Positions 8,310 through 16,113 are shown, counted from the stretch's first letter. The stretch is 16,375 bases of DNA from Beijerinckiaceae bacterium (GCA_947370975.1 CANBNG010000033.1:1-16375), one strand, 5' to 3'. The notes: generated by a model not told the origin, from the letters alone. Numbers and translations are program-made.

Positions 8310-8325
8310 TTTACGCAGCCGTAAA
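8310..8325. promoter_or_regulatory. Putative operator palindrome TTTACG-N4-CGTAAA between divergent genes
   Basis: A perfect 6-bp inverted repeat with a 4-base spacer lies in the region between the monooxygenase start (8250) and the GntR gene start (8375). Size and placement suit a GntR/FCD dimer. On the minus strand its left part reads CGGTTTAC about 71 bases upstream of the monooxygenase ATG. The same eight bases occur at nearly the same distance upstream of hyuA. A second palindrome, TGTCGACA, lies at 8293-8300. Binding is inferred only from position and symmetry. Confidence 0.45.
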
Positions 8326-8339
8326 CCGAGACACATGAC

Positions 8340-8368
8340 TTGAAACCAGCCTAGATGAAAGTAATAAT
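8340..8368 (+). promoter_or_regulatory. Putative sigma-70-like promoter of the GntR gene
   Basis: TTGAAA (8340-8345), a 17-base spacer, then AATAAT (8363-8368) resembles -35/-10 boxes. Transcription would begin almost at the ATG at 8375, giving a very short or absent leader, and no ribosome-binding site is seen before that ATG. Either translation is leaderless or the true start is further downstream. Confidence 0.35.
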
Positions 8369-8374
8369 GTATCT

Positions 8375-9193
8375 ATGATAAAGTTAGAAAACTGCGAACG
8401 GGCGAACAGCGCCATCAGGGACGCATTTCACCAGCTCGCTTGTACTGGCGACACTTCAGCATATATCGACATAGATGCAACGACCTCAATGGAGCTGTCG
8501 AGGCGGATCATCCGGCAGGTTGTCGCCCACCAGCATGACCGGCCATCGCTCGTCGCGGAGATCGCCATAGAGATCGGCGCGGAGATCATCGAGGGCGCTC
8601 GATACCCTGGCGACGACCTCAACACCGTGGAACTCGCCCGTCGCTTCTCGACAAGTCGGACGCCTATCCGGGAAGCATTGCTGCTGCTTGAAACACAGGG
8701 ATTGATCGTCGTGCCGCCACGACGGCGCCCGCGTGTCGCCGCTTCCGACGTCGAACTTGTCCGGGAGGTATACGAGCTTCGAAGCCGCCTTCTGGAACTC
8801 GCGGCCGCCCATATCGCAGCACACGCCTCGGAAGCCGAGATCTTCGCCCTACGCCATATGATCGCAGACATGGATCGCTCGAAGCACAGCCTGCGGGCGT
8901 TCTTATGGAGCAATGTCGTTCTCCATGATTACATGACAAGTGTCGGCGGGAACCGCCTGGCAAGGAAGGTGGTCGAATCCCTGCTGCTCAGAACGCTTCC
9001 ACTCCGGAGGTTGAGCCTTTCGCAGCCAGATCGACTCCTGAGGTCGCTGGATGACCACAAGCGACTGCTCAGAGCCATCGAGGATCGCGACGTCGATCTT
9101 GCAGTTGCGCTTGTGAGGTCAAACCATCTCTCTGCATTGCAAAACGTGCTGCATGCGCTCAATCGCGACCTACCTTTTGAAAGCAGCAGCTGA
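8375..9193 (+). CDS. GntR-family transcriptional regulator with FCD ligand domain
   Basis: A DNA-binding regulator of the FadR/GntR type, 272 residues. The winged HTH spans about 60-122, with ARYPGDDLNTVELARRFSTS (75-94), the recognition part RTPIREALLLLETQGL (95-110) and the basic wing PPRRRPRVA. An all-helical FCD domain follows; candidate metal and ligand residues are H184 (LHDYMTSVGGNRL), H228 (DHKRLLRAIEDRD) and H251 (SNHLSAL). FCD proteins usually bind carboxylates such as pathway intermediates and mostly repress nearby catabolic genes. An extra 55-residue N-terminal part before the HTH is longer than usual, so an internal start such as ATG 8489 (MELSRR) is possible. It lies between the two minus-strand operons and diverges from the monooxygenase, the natural place for their regulator. 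Confidence 0.9.
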   Translation: MIKLENCERANSAIRDAFHQLACTGDTSAYIDIDATTSMELSRRIIRQVVAHQHDRPSLVAEIAIEIGAEIIEGARYPGDDLNTVELARRFSTSRTPIREALLLLETQGLIVVPPRRRPRVAASDVELVREVYELRSRLLELAAAHIAAHASEAEIFALRHMIADMDRSKHSLRAFLWSNVVLHDYMTSVGGNRLARKVVESLLLRTLPLRRLSLSQPDRLLRSLDDHKRLLRAIEDRDVDLAVALVRSNHLSALQNVLHALNRDLPFESSS

Positions 9194-9348
9194 CCCCGTC
9201 GGCTTGTGGAGTACGTTGGCTGGACTTTAGTAGAGCTCAATTATCTGGACTGAAGTGCCACGCATGGGGCAATTCAGCGCTCGACCCAGGGCCCACAGCA
9301 GGTCAGTGGTTTGCCAAAATCCAACAGCGACCCATCATACTTATCCAA

Positions 9349-9388
9349 GAAAAACGCCGGGCAATGTATCAGCGCCGGGCGTTTTTTT
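9349..9388. terminator. Hairpin terminator between GntR gene and hyu operon, bidirectional
   Basis: AAAAACGCC-g-GGC pairs with GCC-g-GGCGTTTTT around an 11-base loop, with one internal G/G mismatch. A run of seven T follows on the plus strand (9382-9388), and a T-rich run follows on the minus strand. It can end both the GntR transcript (stop at 9193) and the hyu operon, whose last reading frame stops at 9401. Confidence 0.75.
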
Positions 9389-9400
9389 GCGTTCCTGCTC

Positions 9401-9985
9401 TTAATTGGATGTCTCGGCACCCTTGCGAAGGTAGGCGAGAATTTCGGGCGAGGTTGCGTAGATCTTCTTCACCTGCGCGGTTACTTCCTCACCGCTTTCC
9501 GGACTGATGTCGAGCCCGCTCTTGCGTGCTTCTGCAAGCATCTCGGGATCCTTCAGCACGTCTGCCAAGGCCTTGCGCATTGCAGCCAGTCGATCTGGCG
9601 CGACATCCGGAGGCAGAATGAAGGGCCTGCTGATCGAGCCCTGCAACAGGAAGGCTTCCAGCGCTTCCTTCTGTTGGGGTGTGCGCGCGAAATCAACCGA
9701 GAGTGGGACGCCGGCCTCTTTCAGCGCAGAAATCGAGCGCGCATCATGCTGCACGATGACCTTGAAGTCGCCGTCGGGTTGCATGAGCCCAGGATATTGC
9801 TGGCGCGCACTCGACCAGAAAATGCCGCATACACCCTGGATCTCGTTGCGCTGCAGGGCGAGGCTGAGTTCGTTCGAACCCTTGTAGCCTGAAATGACCT
9901 TGAACTTCACGCCGAGCACGAAACGTTCCATTGTCGGGTAATACCGGAGCGCTGGAGTGGGACGACTCCGTCCTGCCTCTAGCAA
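9401..9985 (-). pseudogene. Bug/TctC-type receptor, C-terminal remnant of a second copy
   Basis: The frame encodes only the C-terminal half of a tripartite-tricarboxylate-transporter-type periplasmic receptor. From about residue 13 (LRYYPTM) it aligns with residues from about 173 of the complete receptor just upstream: FKVISGYKGSNELSLAL matches FKVVTGYKSVGDVDLAM, NEIQG matches GEVQG, and the ends remain alike in DPEMLAEARKSGLDISPESGEEV. The N-terminal half and signal peptide are missing. The 44 bases back to the previous stop have no room for it, the frame opens only from a TTG (9985) with no ribosome-binding site, and a TGA precedes it. Divergence between the copies is high, so this is an old paralogue that lost its front by deletion, not a fresh duplication. 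Without a signal peptide it cannot reach the periplasm. Confidence 0.75.
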
Positions 9986-10029
9986 GCCCGTAGCGCGTCA
10001 AGCTTCCCGGACGAACCTTCCGCAGACTG

Positions 10030-11064
10030 TCACGAGGGGGGCAGCATTTCGCGTGCACGCTCGACGACCGAGGCCGGTTGCGCATAGAGGCGCGCGACGA
10101 TGGCCGCGATATCCTCCCCCCGGATCGGATCAAGATCGAGGTTTTGCCTTTTAAGCGCCTCGGCAAATTCGGGATCGGCCATTGTCTTTCTAAAGGCTGC
10201 GCGGAGAGCCTCGACACGTTCCGCAGGTACACCAGGTCCGAGGAAAGAAGGATAGCCTGTCGCCGAGGGCGCGCAGAGGAGTTCGAGTAATTGCCGGTCC
10301 TCCGGCGTTTTTGTAAGATCGAGCGCTAGCGGCACGTCGGCTGGAATTGTTGGATCTTTCTCAACACCGAGCTGAACGAGGATTGAAACAGTTTTGTCGC
10401 GAACCCAGTTCGTCGATCGGCCGCTGTTGAGAGATGCCCATGTGAAGCCGACCTTGCCCTGCACCTCGCCTTTTTCCATCGCGAGATCGACATCGCCCAC
10501 GCTTTTGTAGCCAGTTACGACTTTGAAACGGGTGCCTGTAAGCTGGTTCAGCGCTTTGGGAAAAACGCCGGTATCCTGACCGGAACTCGTTGCGCCAACG
10601 ACAACTTCGCTTTGCATGGCATCCTGAATTGTTCGCACGTTAGTATTGGCTGACCAGACAGCGCCGATCGAGACGGTCTTCGCAGGGCTGCCGATCCATT
10701 TGAATTTGGTCGGATCGAATTCCACGCCGTGATATTTGAGCAGCGGCGCGAGCAGAAAGCCGCGGGTGATAAATCCCCAGACCGTTCCGTCCTGCGGGGC
10801 GAGATGGTAAACGAAATTGGCCGCCTTCACGCCGCCAGCACCGGGCATATTGCGGATCACGAAATTGGGCCTGCCGGGCATATATTTCGGCATGAATTGC
10901 GCAAGCGCGCGCGGATAGGCTCCGACAGCTCCCGCGCTTTCGCCGGTTCCGATGTAAATATTGATCGCGTTGCCGCGATAGAACTGCTCCACGCTCTGGG
11001 CGAGCACCGGTGAGCCGGTCAGCAGACAAATGCCCGCCATTATAGAACTGGTGCGCAGATTCAT
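10030..11064 (-). CDS. Bug/TctC-type periplasmic substrate-binding protein (tripartite tricarboxylate transporter receptor family)
   Basis: An extracytoplasmic solute receptor of the very large Bug family, 344 residues. A Sec signal peptide (residues 1-22, ending SPVLAQ) leads into VEQFYRGNAINIYIGTGESA. MPKYMPGRPNFVIRNMPGAGGVKAANF includes the family hallmark NMPGAGG, which contacts carboxylate ligands. GTRFKVVTGYKS and EKGEVQGKVGFTW are also typical. ATG 11064 has GGGAGGAAACG upstream. The gene follows hyuB by 15 bases. No TctA or TctB membrane gene is present, common for Bug proteins, which often work with remote permeases or as sensors. The ligand is likely a carboxylate or amide of the hyu pathway (inference). 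Confidence 0.88.
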   Translation of the reverse strand: MNLRTSSIMAGICLLTGSPVLAQSVEQFYRGNAINIYIGTGESAGAVGAYPRALAQFMPKYMPGRPNFVIRNMPGAGGVKAANFVYHLAPQDGTVWGFITRGFLLAPLLKYHGVEFDPTKFKWIGSPAKTVSIGAVWSANTNVRTIQDAMQSEVVVGATSSGQDTGVFPKALNQLTGTRFKVVTGYKSVGDVDLAMEKGEVQGKVGFTWASLNSGRSTNWVRDKTVSILVQLGVEKDPTIPADVPLALDLTKTPEDRQLLELLCAPSATGYPSFLGPGVPAERVEALRAAFRKTMADPEFAEALKRQNLDLDPIRGEDIAAIVARLYAQPASVVERAREMLPPS

Positions 11065-11079
11065 TGCCGTTTCCTCCCG

Positions 11080-12837
11080 TCAGTCCGATGCCCACGCCTT
11101 AGCGGCGCTTGGGGCCCCGTTCACTTTTTTGACGCGTCTGCTTTCGTCAATGCTTATGCCGTAATCACGGATTGCAGCATCCGGCGTGACGTAACCCCGA
11201 TCGATATCCTTCTGGATCCGTTCGATGTCTCTCTCGCGCGGATCGCCATAGCCGCCCCCGCCGCCGGTTTCTGCGGTGAAAATGTCGCCGGGCTGAAGCA
11301 TGCGACTGCGTTCGCGGCCAATGGTCTCGGCGTGATCCTGACCCACGCGCTGCAAGGTAAAGCGCCCCGGCTTGCCTGCGCATCCACCCTGAACACCCCA
11401 AGGCGGAAATTTCGTACGATCTAGATTCGTCTGCAGCTGAACGCTTTCCAGCATGCGATAGACTTTTCGAAACCCCAGCCCGCCACGGAACTTGCCGGCA
11501 CCGCCTGAATCCTCATTCAAACAAAACTCTTCGATGCGGAAAGGCAAAAGACTCTCCTGCAATTCGGTCGGGATGATCCGCGTGTCGCCATGCGCCATCG
11601 TGCGATAGGGGCCAGACCCGTCATGATTGGCGCCCGCACCCCAGCCGCCGTGACCGCTGTCATGGGCCTCCAGCGCCGAGCCGTCAGGTCGTCGCCCATG
11701 GAAGCGAACCCCCGAATGCGTCGCGAAATGTCCGCCGGTCACGCGCATGGGCAGAGCCTTTTCCAGCGCCTTCAGAATTGCGTCGATGACAGTGGGAAAT
11801 GGCGTTGAATAATTGCCCATAGGAGCGGTTGGGTCGGCGCTGATAATCTTGCCTTTCGGCAGGATGAGCTTGATGGGTCGGAATGTGCCTTCGTTGGCCA
11901 TTTCCGTTGCGCCCATGAGATATTTGAATGCGACACGTGCGATTGTCTGGCCACCGCCAAAATAGCCCGAATTAATCGGTCCACGTACTTGCTCGGCCAT
12001 ATCGGAAAAATCGACGGTCAATTCATCGCCGTCGACGATAACTTTTACACGGATCGGGACAGGGTTATCGCTTGTTCTGTCATCGTCGAGGAAGGTCTCT
12101 GCGGAATAGACCCCGTCCGGCATAGCGCGGATCATGTCACGCGCCACCGCTTCGGATTGATCCAGAACGCGTTCGACAGCCTTTTCGAAAGTGTCTGCGC
12201 CGTAGCGTTCGGCAAGGCGTGCTGTCAGATCGCGTCCCAAAAAGCATCCGGCAAGCTGCGCCGAAATATCGCCCATGAGCTCGACAGGCGTACGCGTGTT
12301 ATTCTCGATAATTCGGTAGACATCTTCGTTCGGCTCACCCTTTGACCATAGCTTGATTGAACGCAGCTGCAAACCTTCCATAAAAATATCTGTCGAGCGC
12401 GGCACGGAGCCCCCGATGTCTATCCAATGGACGTTGATGGCAAAAAAGCCAATCAATCGGTCTTTATTTTCACCCACGAAAACCGGTGTGTACATTACCG
12501 TATTGTTGAGATGCTGTCCCTGTACCGCAGCGTGATTGCAGAGGAGCACATCGCCATGATGCAGGCGGTCATGGCCGAGAATGGCGATGCCGTCACGCAC
12601 TGCCATGCCGACTGAATCCGCGACGAAGGGCGGCATGCCACCGGTGTTTTGCGCAAGCAATTGTCCGTACGGTCCCGTGATACCAACGGCAAAATCGTTA
12701 TACTCGTAGATGTAGGGGCTAAATGCGGTCCGTTTGATATTGGCGTCGATCTGGTTGGTGATCGAAACAAGGCCATACCGTATGACCTCGAGGGTCACTG
12801 GATCGACCATGGCGGCAGATTCGGTGCTGACACTCAT
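11080..12837 (-). CDS. hyuB: Hydantoinase B/oxoprolinase family protein (HyuB subunit)
   Basis: The beta subunit of an ATP-dependent cyclic-amide hydrolase or carboxylase complex with HyuA. It has 585 residues when started at ATG 12837, which follows GAGGAGATC with ideal spacing; a longer frame to 12918 would overlap hyuA. The opening DPVTLEVIRYGLVSITNQID and RTAFSPYIYEYNDFAVGI are the family N-terminus. VLLCNHAAVQGQHLNNTVMY (97-116) is the QHLNN form rather than the NDPYxGGTHLPD form, and VHWIDIGGSVP follows. NSGYFGGGQT, GGHFATHSGV and SGGAGKFRGGLGFRKVY are conserved later blocks, and the end carries GGGGGYGDPRERD. The hyuA TGA lies 10 bases before, with the ribosome-binding site in between. 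Known members include N-methylhydantoinase, 5-oxoprolinase, acetone or acetophenone carboxylase, and caprolactamase. Sequence alone does not separate these. Confidence 0.93.
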   Translation of the reverse strand: MSVSTESAAMVDPVTLEVIRYGLVSITNQIDANIKRTAFSPYIYEYNDFAVGITGPYGQLLAQNTGGMPPFVADSVGMAVRDGIAILGHDRLHHGDVLLCNHAAVQGQHLNNTVMYTPVFVGENKDRLIGFFAINVHWIDIGGSVPRSTDIFMEGLQLRSIKLWSKGEPNEDVYRIIENNTRTPVELMGDISAQLAGCFLGRDLTARLAERYGADTFEKAVERVLDQSEAVARDMIRAMPDGVYSAETFLDDDRTSDNPVPIRVKVIVDGDELTVDFSDMAEQVRGPINSGYFGGGQTIARVAFKYLMGATEMANEGTFRPIKLILPKGKIISADPTAPMGNYSTPFPTVIDAILKALEKALPMRVTGGHFATHSGVRFHGRRPDGSALEAHDSGHGGWGAGANHDGSGPYRTMAHGDTRIIPTELQESLLPFRIEEFCLNEDSGGAGKFRGGLGFRKVYRMLESVQLQTNLDRTKFPPWGVQGGCAGKPGRFTLQRVGQDHAETIGRERSRMLQPGDIFTAETGGGGGYGDPRERDIERIQKDIDRGYVTPDAAIRDYGISIDESRRVKKVNGAPSAAKAWASD

Positions 12838-12847
12838 GCCGATCTCC

Positions 12848-14893
12848 TCAATGTCCAGCAAGGTGGATGCGGATCTCGCGCATCGCGCCGACCTCGAATC
12901 GGTCGCCCGGCCACACAAGTGTTGTCGATCCGTATTCTTCGATCAGCGCGGGGCCGTTCGCGGAAAACCCGCAAGGCAGAGCATCTCGCGTATAAATTTT
13001 CGCGCTCGTCATGCCGTAACCGCCAAAGTGCACGCGCCGTTCCAGCACGGTTTGTTCCGCGCTCGGCCTGCGCGGCAGGCATTCGAGATCGGGCCGCTCC
13101 TGACGCGCAAAGGCGGCGAGGTGCAAGGCTTGAACTTCGATAGCCGTATTCACGTCCGCATGTCCGTAGCGGCGTTTGTAGTCGCGGTGGAAAGCCGCTT
13201 CGATTGAAGCTGTGTCCCCGAGGTTTGCAATGGGCACTTTGATGTTGTGCCTCTGGCCGCGATAGCGCATCTCGGCATGGCGTTCGAGAAAGATTTCCTG
13301 CGCGCCGAAGTCGCGAGCAAGCGCCTCGCGCGCATCTTCTTCCATCACGCTAAATACATCTCGGGAACGGGCAAGAGTGTCTGCATCGAGAAGCCCGGTG
13401 AAGGTCGAGGAGCGGTCGATCCGCGCGTCGGCCAGCAACATGCCGATGGCAGAGAAGTTGCCGGGCTCGGGTGGAATAATAACGAGCGGTATGGAAAGTT
13501 CGCGGGCCAGTGAAACGCCATGCAGTGGGCCGCCCCCACCATAGCAGAACAGAGCAAAGTCACGCGGGTCGAGCCCGTGCTCGACAGACACCTGCTTGAT
13601 AGCGCCGCCCATAATGACGGTCGAAATCGCGAGTATGCCTTCCGCCATCTGCAGAAGGCCTTCGGGTCCTGTATAGCCGAGGCGATCTGCGAGATGGCCA
13701 ACGGCGTTACGCGCGCCCTCGACGTCCAGGGTGAGGTCGCCGCCGAGGAAATTTTCCGGGTTCAGTCGGCCGAGCACGAGATTGGCGTCGGTAACGGTGG
13801 GTTTGTCTCCGCCGCGGCCGTAGCAGACAGGACCTGGCGTTGATCCCGCACTTTGCGGGCCGACGTGAAGACGGTTTTGCGTATCGGCCCAGGCGATGGA
13901 CCCCCCGCCGGCGCCGACCTCGACAATGTCGATTACCGGCGACTGGATCGGGAAGCCTTTGACATAGCCGCCAACATAATAGGTCGATTCCACCGAGAAG
14001 CGGCCATCTTCGACCAGCGCGCATTTTGCCGTTGTCCCACCCATGTCAAAGGCGATGACATTTTTCAAGCCAAGGGCTTCTGCATAAGCGCCCGCGCCGA
14101 TGCAGCCACCAATCGGGCCTGATTCCACGAGCACAATGGGTTGCTCGCAAGTTCGTTCGACCGAGAGCAGGCCGCCATTTGAACCCATCATCAGGAGCGA
14201 GCCGTCAAAGCCTTTGGTCGCAAGATCTCCCTCTAGACGACGGATGTATGAATCCACAGTCGGGCCGACATAGGCGTTTGCAGCGACCGTGGACGTGCGC
14301 TCGAATTCATACCATTGCCGCGTCAGGCTGGTTGAATGCGTGACGTAGACGCTGGGCATCAGGTCGCGCAGGCGGGCGGCCGCCGCCTCCTCGTGAGCCG
14401 GATTAGCATAGGAGTTCATGAAGAAGATACCAACAGATTCGACACCTTCCGCGGCGAGGCGTTGTGCAAGGTTTTGCAGCTCGCTTTCGTCGAGCGGGGT
14501 CACGATTTCTCCGTCCGAGGCCGTGCGCTCTGTCACTTCAAAGCGCAATTCACGCGGGATCAGCGGTTCATGTCGGCTGTAGTGAAGATCGAAAGGATCG
14601 GGCCTGTTACCGCGCGCGATCTCGAGAATGTCGCGGAATCCTTTGGTCGTCATGAGCGCGGTCTTTGCACCGCTGCGTTGCAGGAGGGCATTGATGACCA
14701 GTGTGGTCCCGTGATTTAGGAACTGCGCCTCGGCTGGTTTAACGCCCGCTTTTTCAAAGCAATGAAAAATGGCATCTGCGAAGTTAGCGTAAGTTGTGGG
14801 GCTCTTGGAATAGACCACATGCCGAGAGTCGTGATCGTAGGCAACGAGGTCCGTAAAGGTGCCCCCGATATCAACAGCTATCGCGTAGCGCAT
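12848..14893 (-). CDS. hyuA: Hydantoinase A/oxoprolinase family protein (HyuA, ATP-binding subunit)
   Basis: The 681-residue ATPase subunit, partner of HyuB. It belongs to the sugar-kinase/hsp70/actin fold group: phosphate loop 1 VDIGGTFTD (7-15), NHGTTLVINAL (60-70), MMGSNGGL (235-242), SGPIGG (258-263), phosphate loop 2 FDMGGTTAK (282-290), VEVGAGGGSIAW (324-335), GPQSAGSTPGP (345-355), and FCYGGGGPLHG (449-459) with PPEPGNFSAIGML (474-486). All expected blocks are present and the length is normal. The enzyme couples ATP hydrolysis to opening of a cyclic amide or to carboxylation. ATG 14893 follows GGGGGGA. It is the first gene of the operon hyuA-hyuB-receptor, with a promoter-like sequence 50 bases upstream. 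Confidence 0.94.
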   Translation of the reverse strand: MRYAIAVDIGGTFTDLVAYDHDSRHVVYSKSPTTYANFADAIFHCFEKAGVKPAEAQFLNHGTTLVINALLQRSGAKTALMTTKGFRDILEIARGNRPDPFDLHYSRHEPLIPRELRFEVTERTASDGEIVTPLDESELQNLAQRLAAEGVESVGIFFMNSYANPAHEEAAAARLRDLMPSVYVTHSTSLTRQWYEFERTSTVAANAYVGPTVDSYIRRLEGDLATKGFDGSLLMMGSNGGLLSVERTCEQPIVLVESGPIGGCIGAGAYAEALGLKNVIAFDMGGTTAKCALVEDGRFSVESTYYVGGYVKGFPIQSPVIDIVEVGAGGGSIAWADTQNRLHVGPQSAGSTPGPVCYGRGGDKPTVTDANLVLGRLNPENFLGGDLTLDVEGARNAVGHLADRLGYTGPEGLLQMAEGILAISTVIMGGAIKQVSVEHGLDPRDFALFCYGGGGPLHGVSLARELSIPLVIIPPEPGNFSAIGMLLADARIDRSSTFTGLLDADTLARSRDVFSVMEEDAREALARDFGAQEIFLERHAEMRYRGQRHNIKVPIANLGDTASIEAAFHRDYKRRYGHADVNTAIEVQALHLAAFARQERPDLECLPRRPSAEQTVLERRVHFGGYGMTSAKIYTRDALPCGFSANGPALIEEYGSTTLVWPGDRFEVGAMREIRIHLAGH

Positions 14894-14942
14894 GCTCCCC
14901 CCTTATGGACGTTCCTCGAAAGGGCTCGCCTCAATTTCTCAA

Positions 14943-14971
14943 ATCGTACGAATGTCTACCTCCAATGTAAA
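14943..14971 (-). promoter_or_regulatory. Putative promoter of the hyuAB operon
   Basis: On the minus strand TTTACA (14966-14971), a 17-base spacer and TACGAT (14943-14948) match -35/-10 consensus at 5 of 6 and 4 of 6 positions. The predicted start leaves a leader of about 40 bases before the hyuA ATG. The -35 overlaps CGGTTTAC, the eight bases also found upstream of the liv operon, and TTTAC-N7-GTAGA forms an imperfect inverted repeat here. Confidence 0.5.
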
Positions 14972-15120
14972 CCGTAGCTAAGCCTTGTCGGGCCGCGTTA
15001 CGCGCCATCTTTTTATTTGTCGACCAAAGGGCCCACCAAGCGAAAGAAGATGGCCTGCCCCTGAAAAGAGATCTTCCCTGAAGTATAACTTCTAAGCCTG
15101 ATGGCGAACTGAGGAATGCC

Positions 15121-15374
15121 ATGGAAGAGACACAAGGCTACCTCGGGAGGCTTCTAAGCCCCGCGCGTCGCCGAACATGGCATTCTCAGAACGGTTCGCC
15201 TGCCGGGTTATTGGCCAGCACCGCCCCACGCAGCACAAGATACCGAATAAAGACGATGCCAAGGCGACCATGGCCGCCAAAATCACGGCCGGCGATGATC
15301 GGCGAATCGGGCTAAGAGCAACCCTGACCAGCTCAGCCGATCCGATGTTGCTACACCTGCGCCCCAGGGCGTAA
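15121..15374 (+). pseudogene. Remnant of an IS3-family transposase OrfB (N-terminal part)
   Basis: Two short pieces in different frames match the start of IS3-family OrfB. The first, LGRLLSPARRR (about 15142-15174), is the usual opening of OrfB. The second, FSERFACRVIGQHRPTQHKI (15183-15242), matches the helix-turn-helix segment normally written SERRACRVLGQHRSTQRK. In an intact gene about a dozen residues separate these, so a deletion with frame change lies between them. After KDDAKATMAAKI the match fades and the frame ends at TAA 15372-15374. The type is the same broad group as the transposase at the window edges. It is non-functional and marks an earlier insertion in this margin. Confidence 0.65.
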
Positions 15375-15405
15375 AAAAGGAACGAGATACTAGAGCTTAA
15401 GAGAA

Positions 15406-15985
15406 ATGCCAGACGAGGTCGACGCTTTTGTCGCAGCCCTCCAGTCAGCGCTCACCAAATATCGGCAGCATGAGGCGGAAGATCATCGACGCCGTTCAGC
15501 GCGGGACGAGCTGCTGCATAGCGCAATGGTACGCCATCCCGAGCTGGCTGGCGGCGCCGAGCTGACCTGGGAGACATTTTGCCCCTGGGCGCAGACCTCC
15601 CCCTACGAAGAACTGAGCTCGATCCTTGGGGCAACTGCGAGCGAACGGCAACAACTCCGCCCCGCATGTCGAGCCCATGATCATGGGCGAGCTCTTGAGA
15701 CTGAAGCCATTCGGCGAGCCTGCAAATACAAGCAAGTCGATCCACACAGGCGGCCATCCGGCGGACGATGCGGTCGATACCTTGGTCGCGGACCTCGCCC
15801 TGCTCTGGCTCCATGCGACGGGCGAGGCACCTCGCAGCAGCCGCAGCGACAAGCGGCCGTTCGGACGGCTGGCCCACTTCGTCCTAGAGAAGGCGGGCGC
15901 AGGGTCACCAGAGAATGCGCTGCGGCGGTTCTGGGCCTCGGTGAAGCGTCACAAAGGACGGCCGAGCAACATCCCGGTCGAATAG
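15406..15985 (+). pseudogene. Hypothetical protein, probably frameshifted
   Basis: I do not recognise the family. From ATG 15406 the frame reads like a normal soluble, helical protein (MPDEVDAFVAALQSAL, EELSSILGATASE), then after about 15645 turns into an Arg-rich, low-quality translation. At that point the next frame becomes protein-like: HVEPMIMGELLRLKPFGEP, DTLVADLALLWLHATGEAP, GRLAHFVLEKAGAG and ALRRFWASVKRHKGRP, ending at TAG 15983-15985. Joining them with a one-base shift between about 15626 and 15675 gives one protein of about 190 residues. Alternatives are two separate small genes, or a sequencing error. It lies between an IS remnant and an IS end, a region of decay, and may belong to the DNA the island inserted into. 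Confidence 0.45.
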
Positions 15986-16113
15986 TCCAAACAGCGTTGC
16001 TTTTACACGGTTGACGCCACATTGGATGGCCACCCGAGAGTATCTCCCGGGTGATGACGACGCGCTCCGCCACCCCCGGCCGCAAGGCCAGCCAGACCAC
16101 CCGCCCGACCTCG
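15986..16113. other. Short spacer next to the right IS end
   Basis: No gene is recognised. It contains a 9-bp stem with one mismatch, ACCCGAGAG/CTCCCGGGT, at 16032-16052. A minus-strand frame is open here but runs on from the transposase region and shows no motif. Confidence 0.3.

Noticed and set aside
150..16113. CRISPR arrays, tRNA or rRNA genes, toxin-antitoxin pairs or phage defence genes
   Set aside because: Looked for regular repeats, cloverleaf-like segments and known defence motifs; none was seen.
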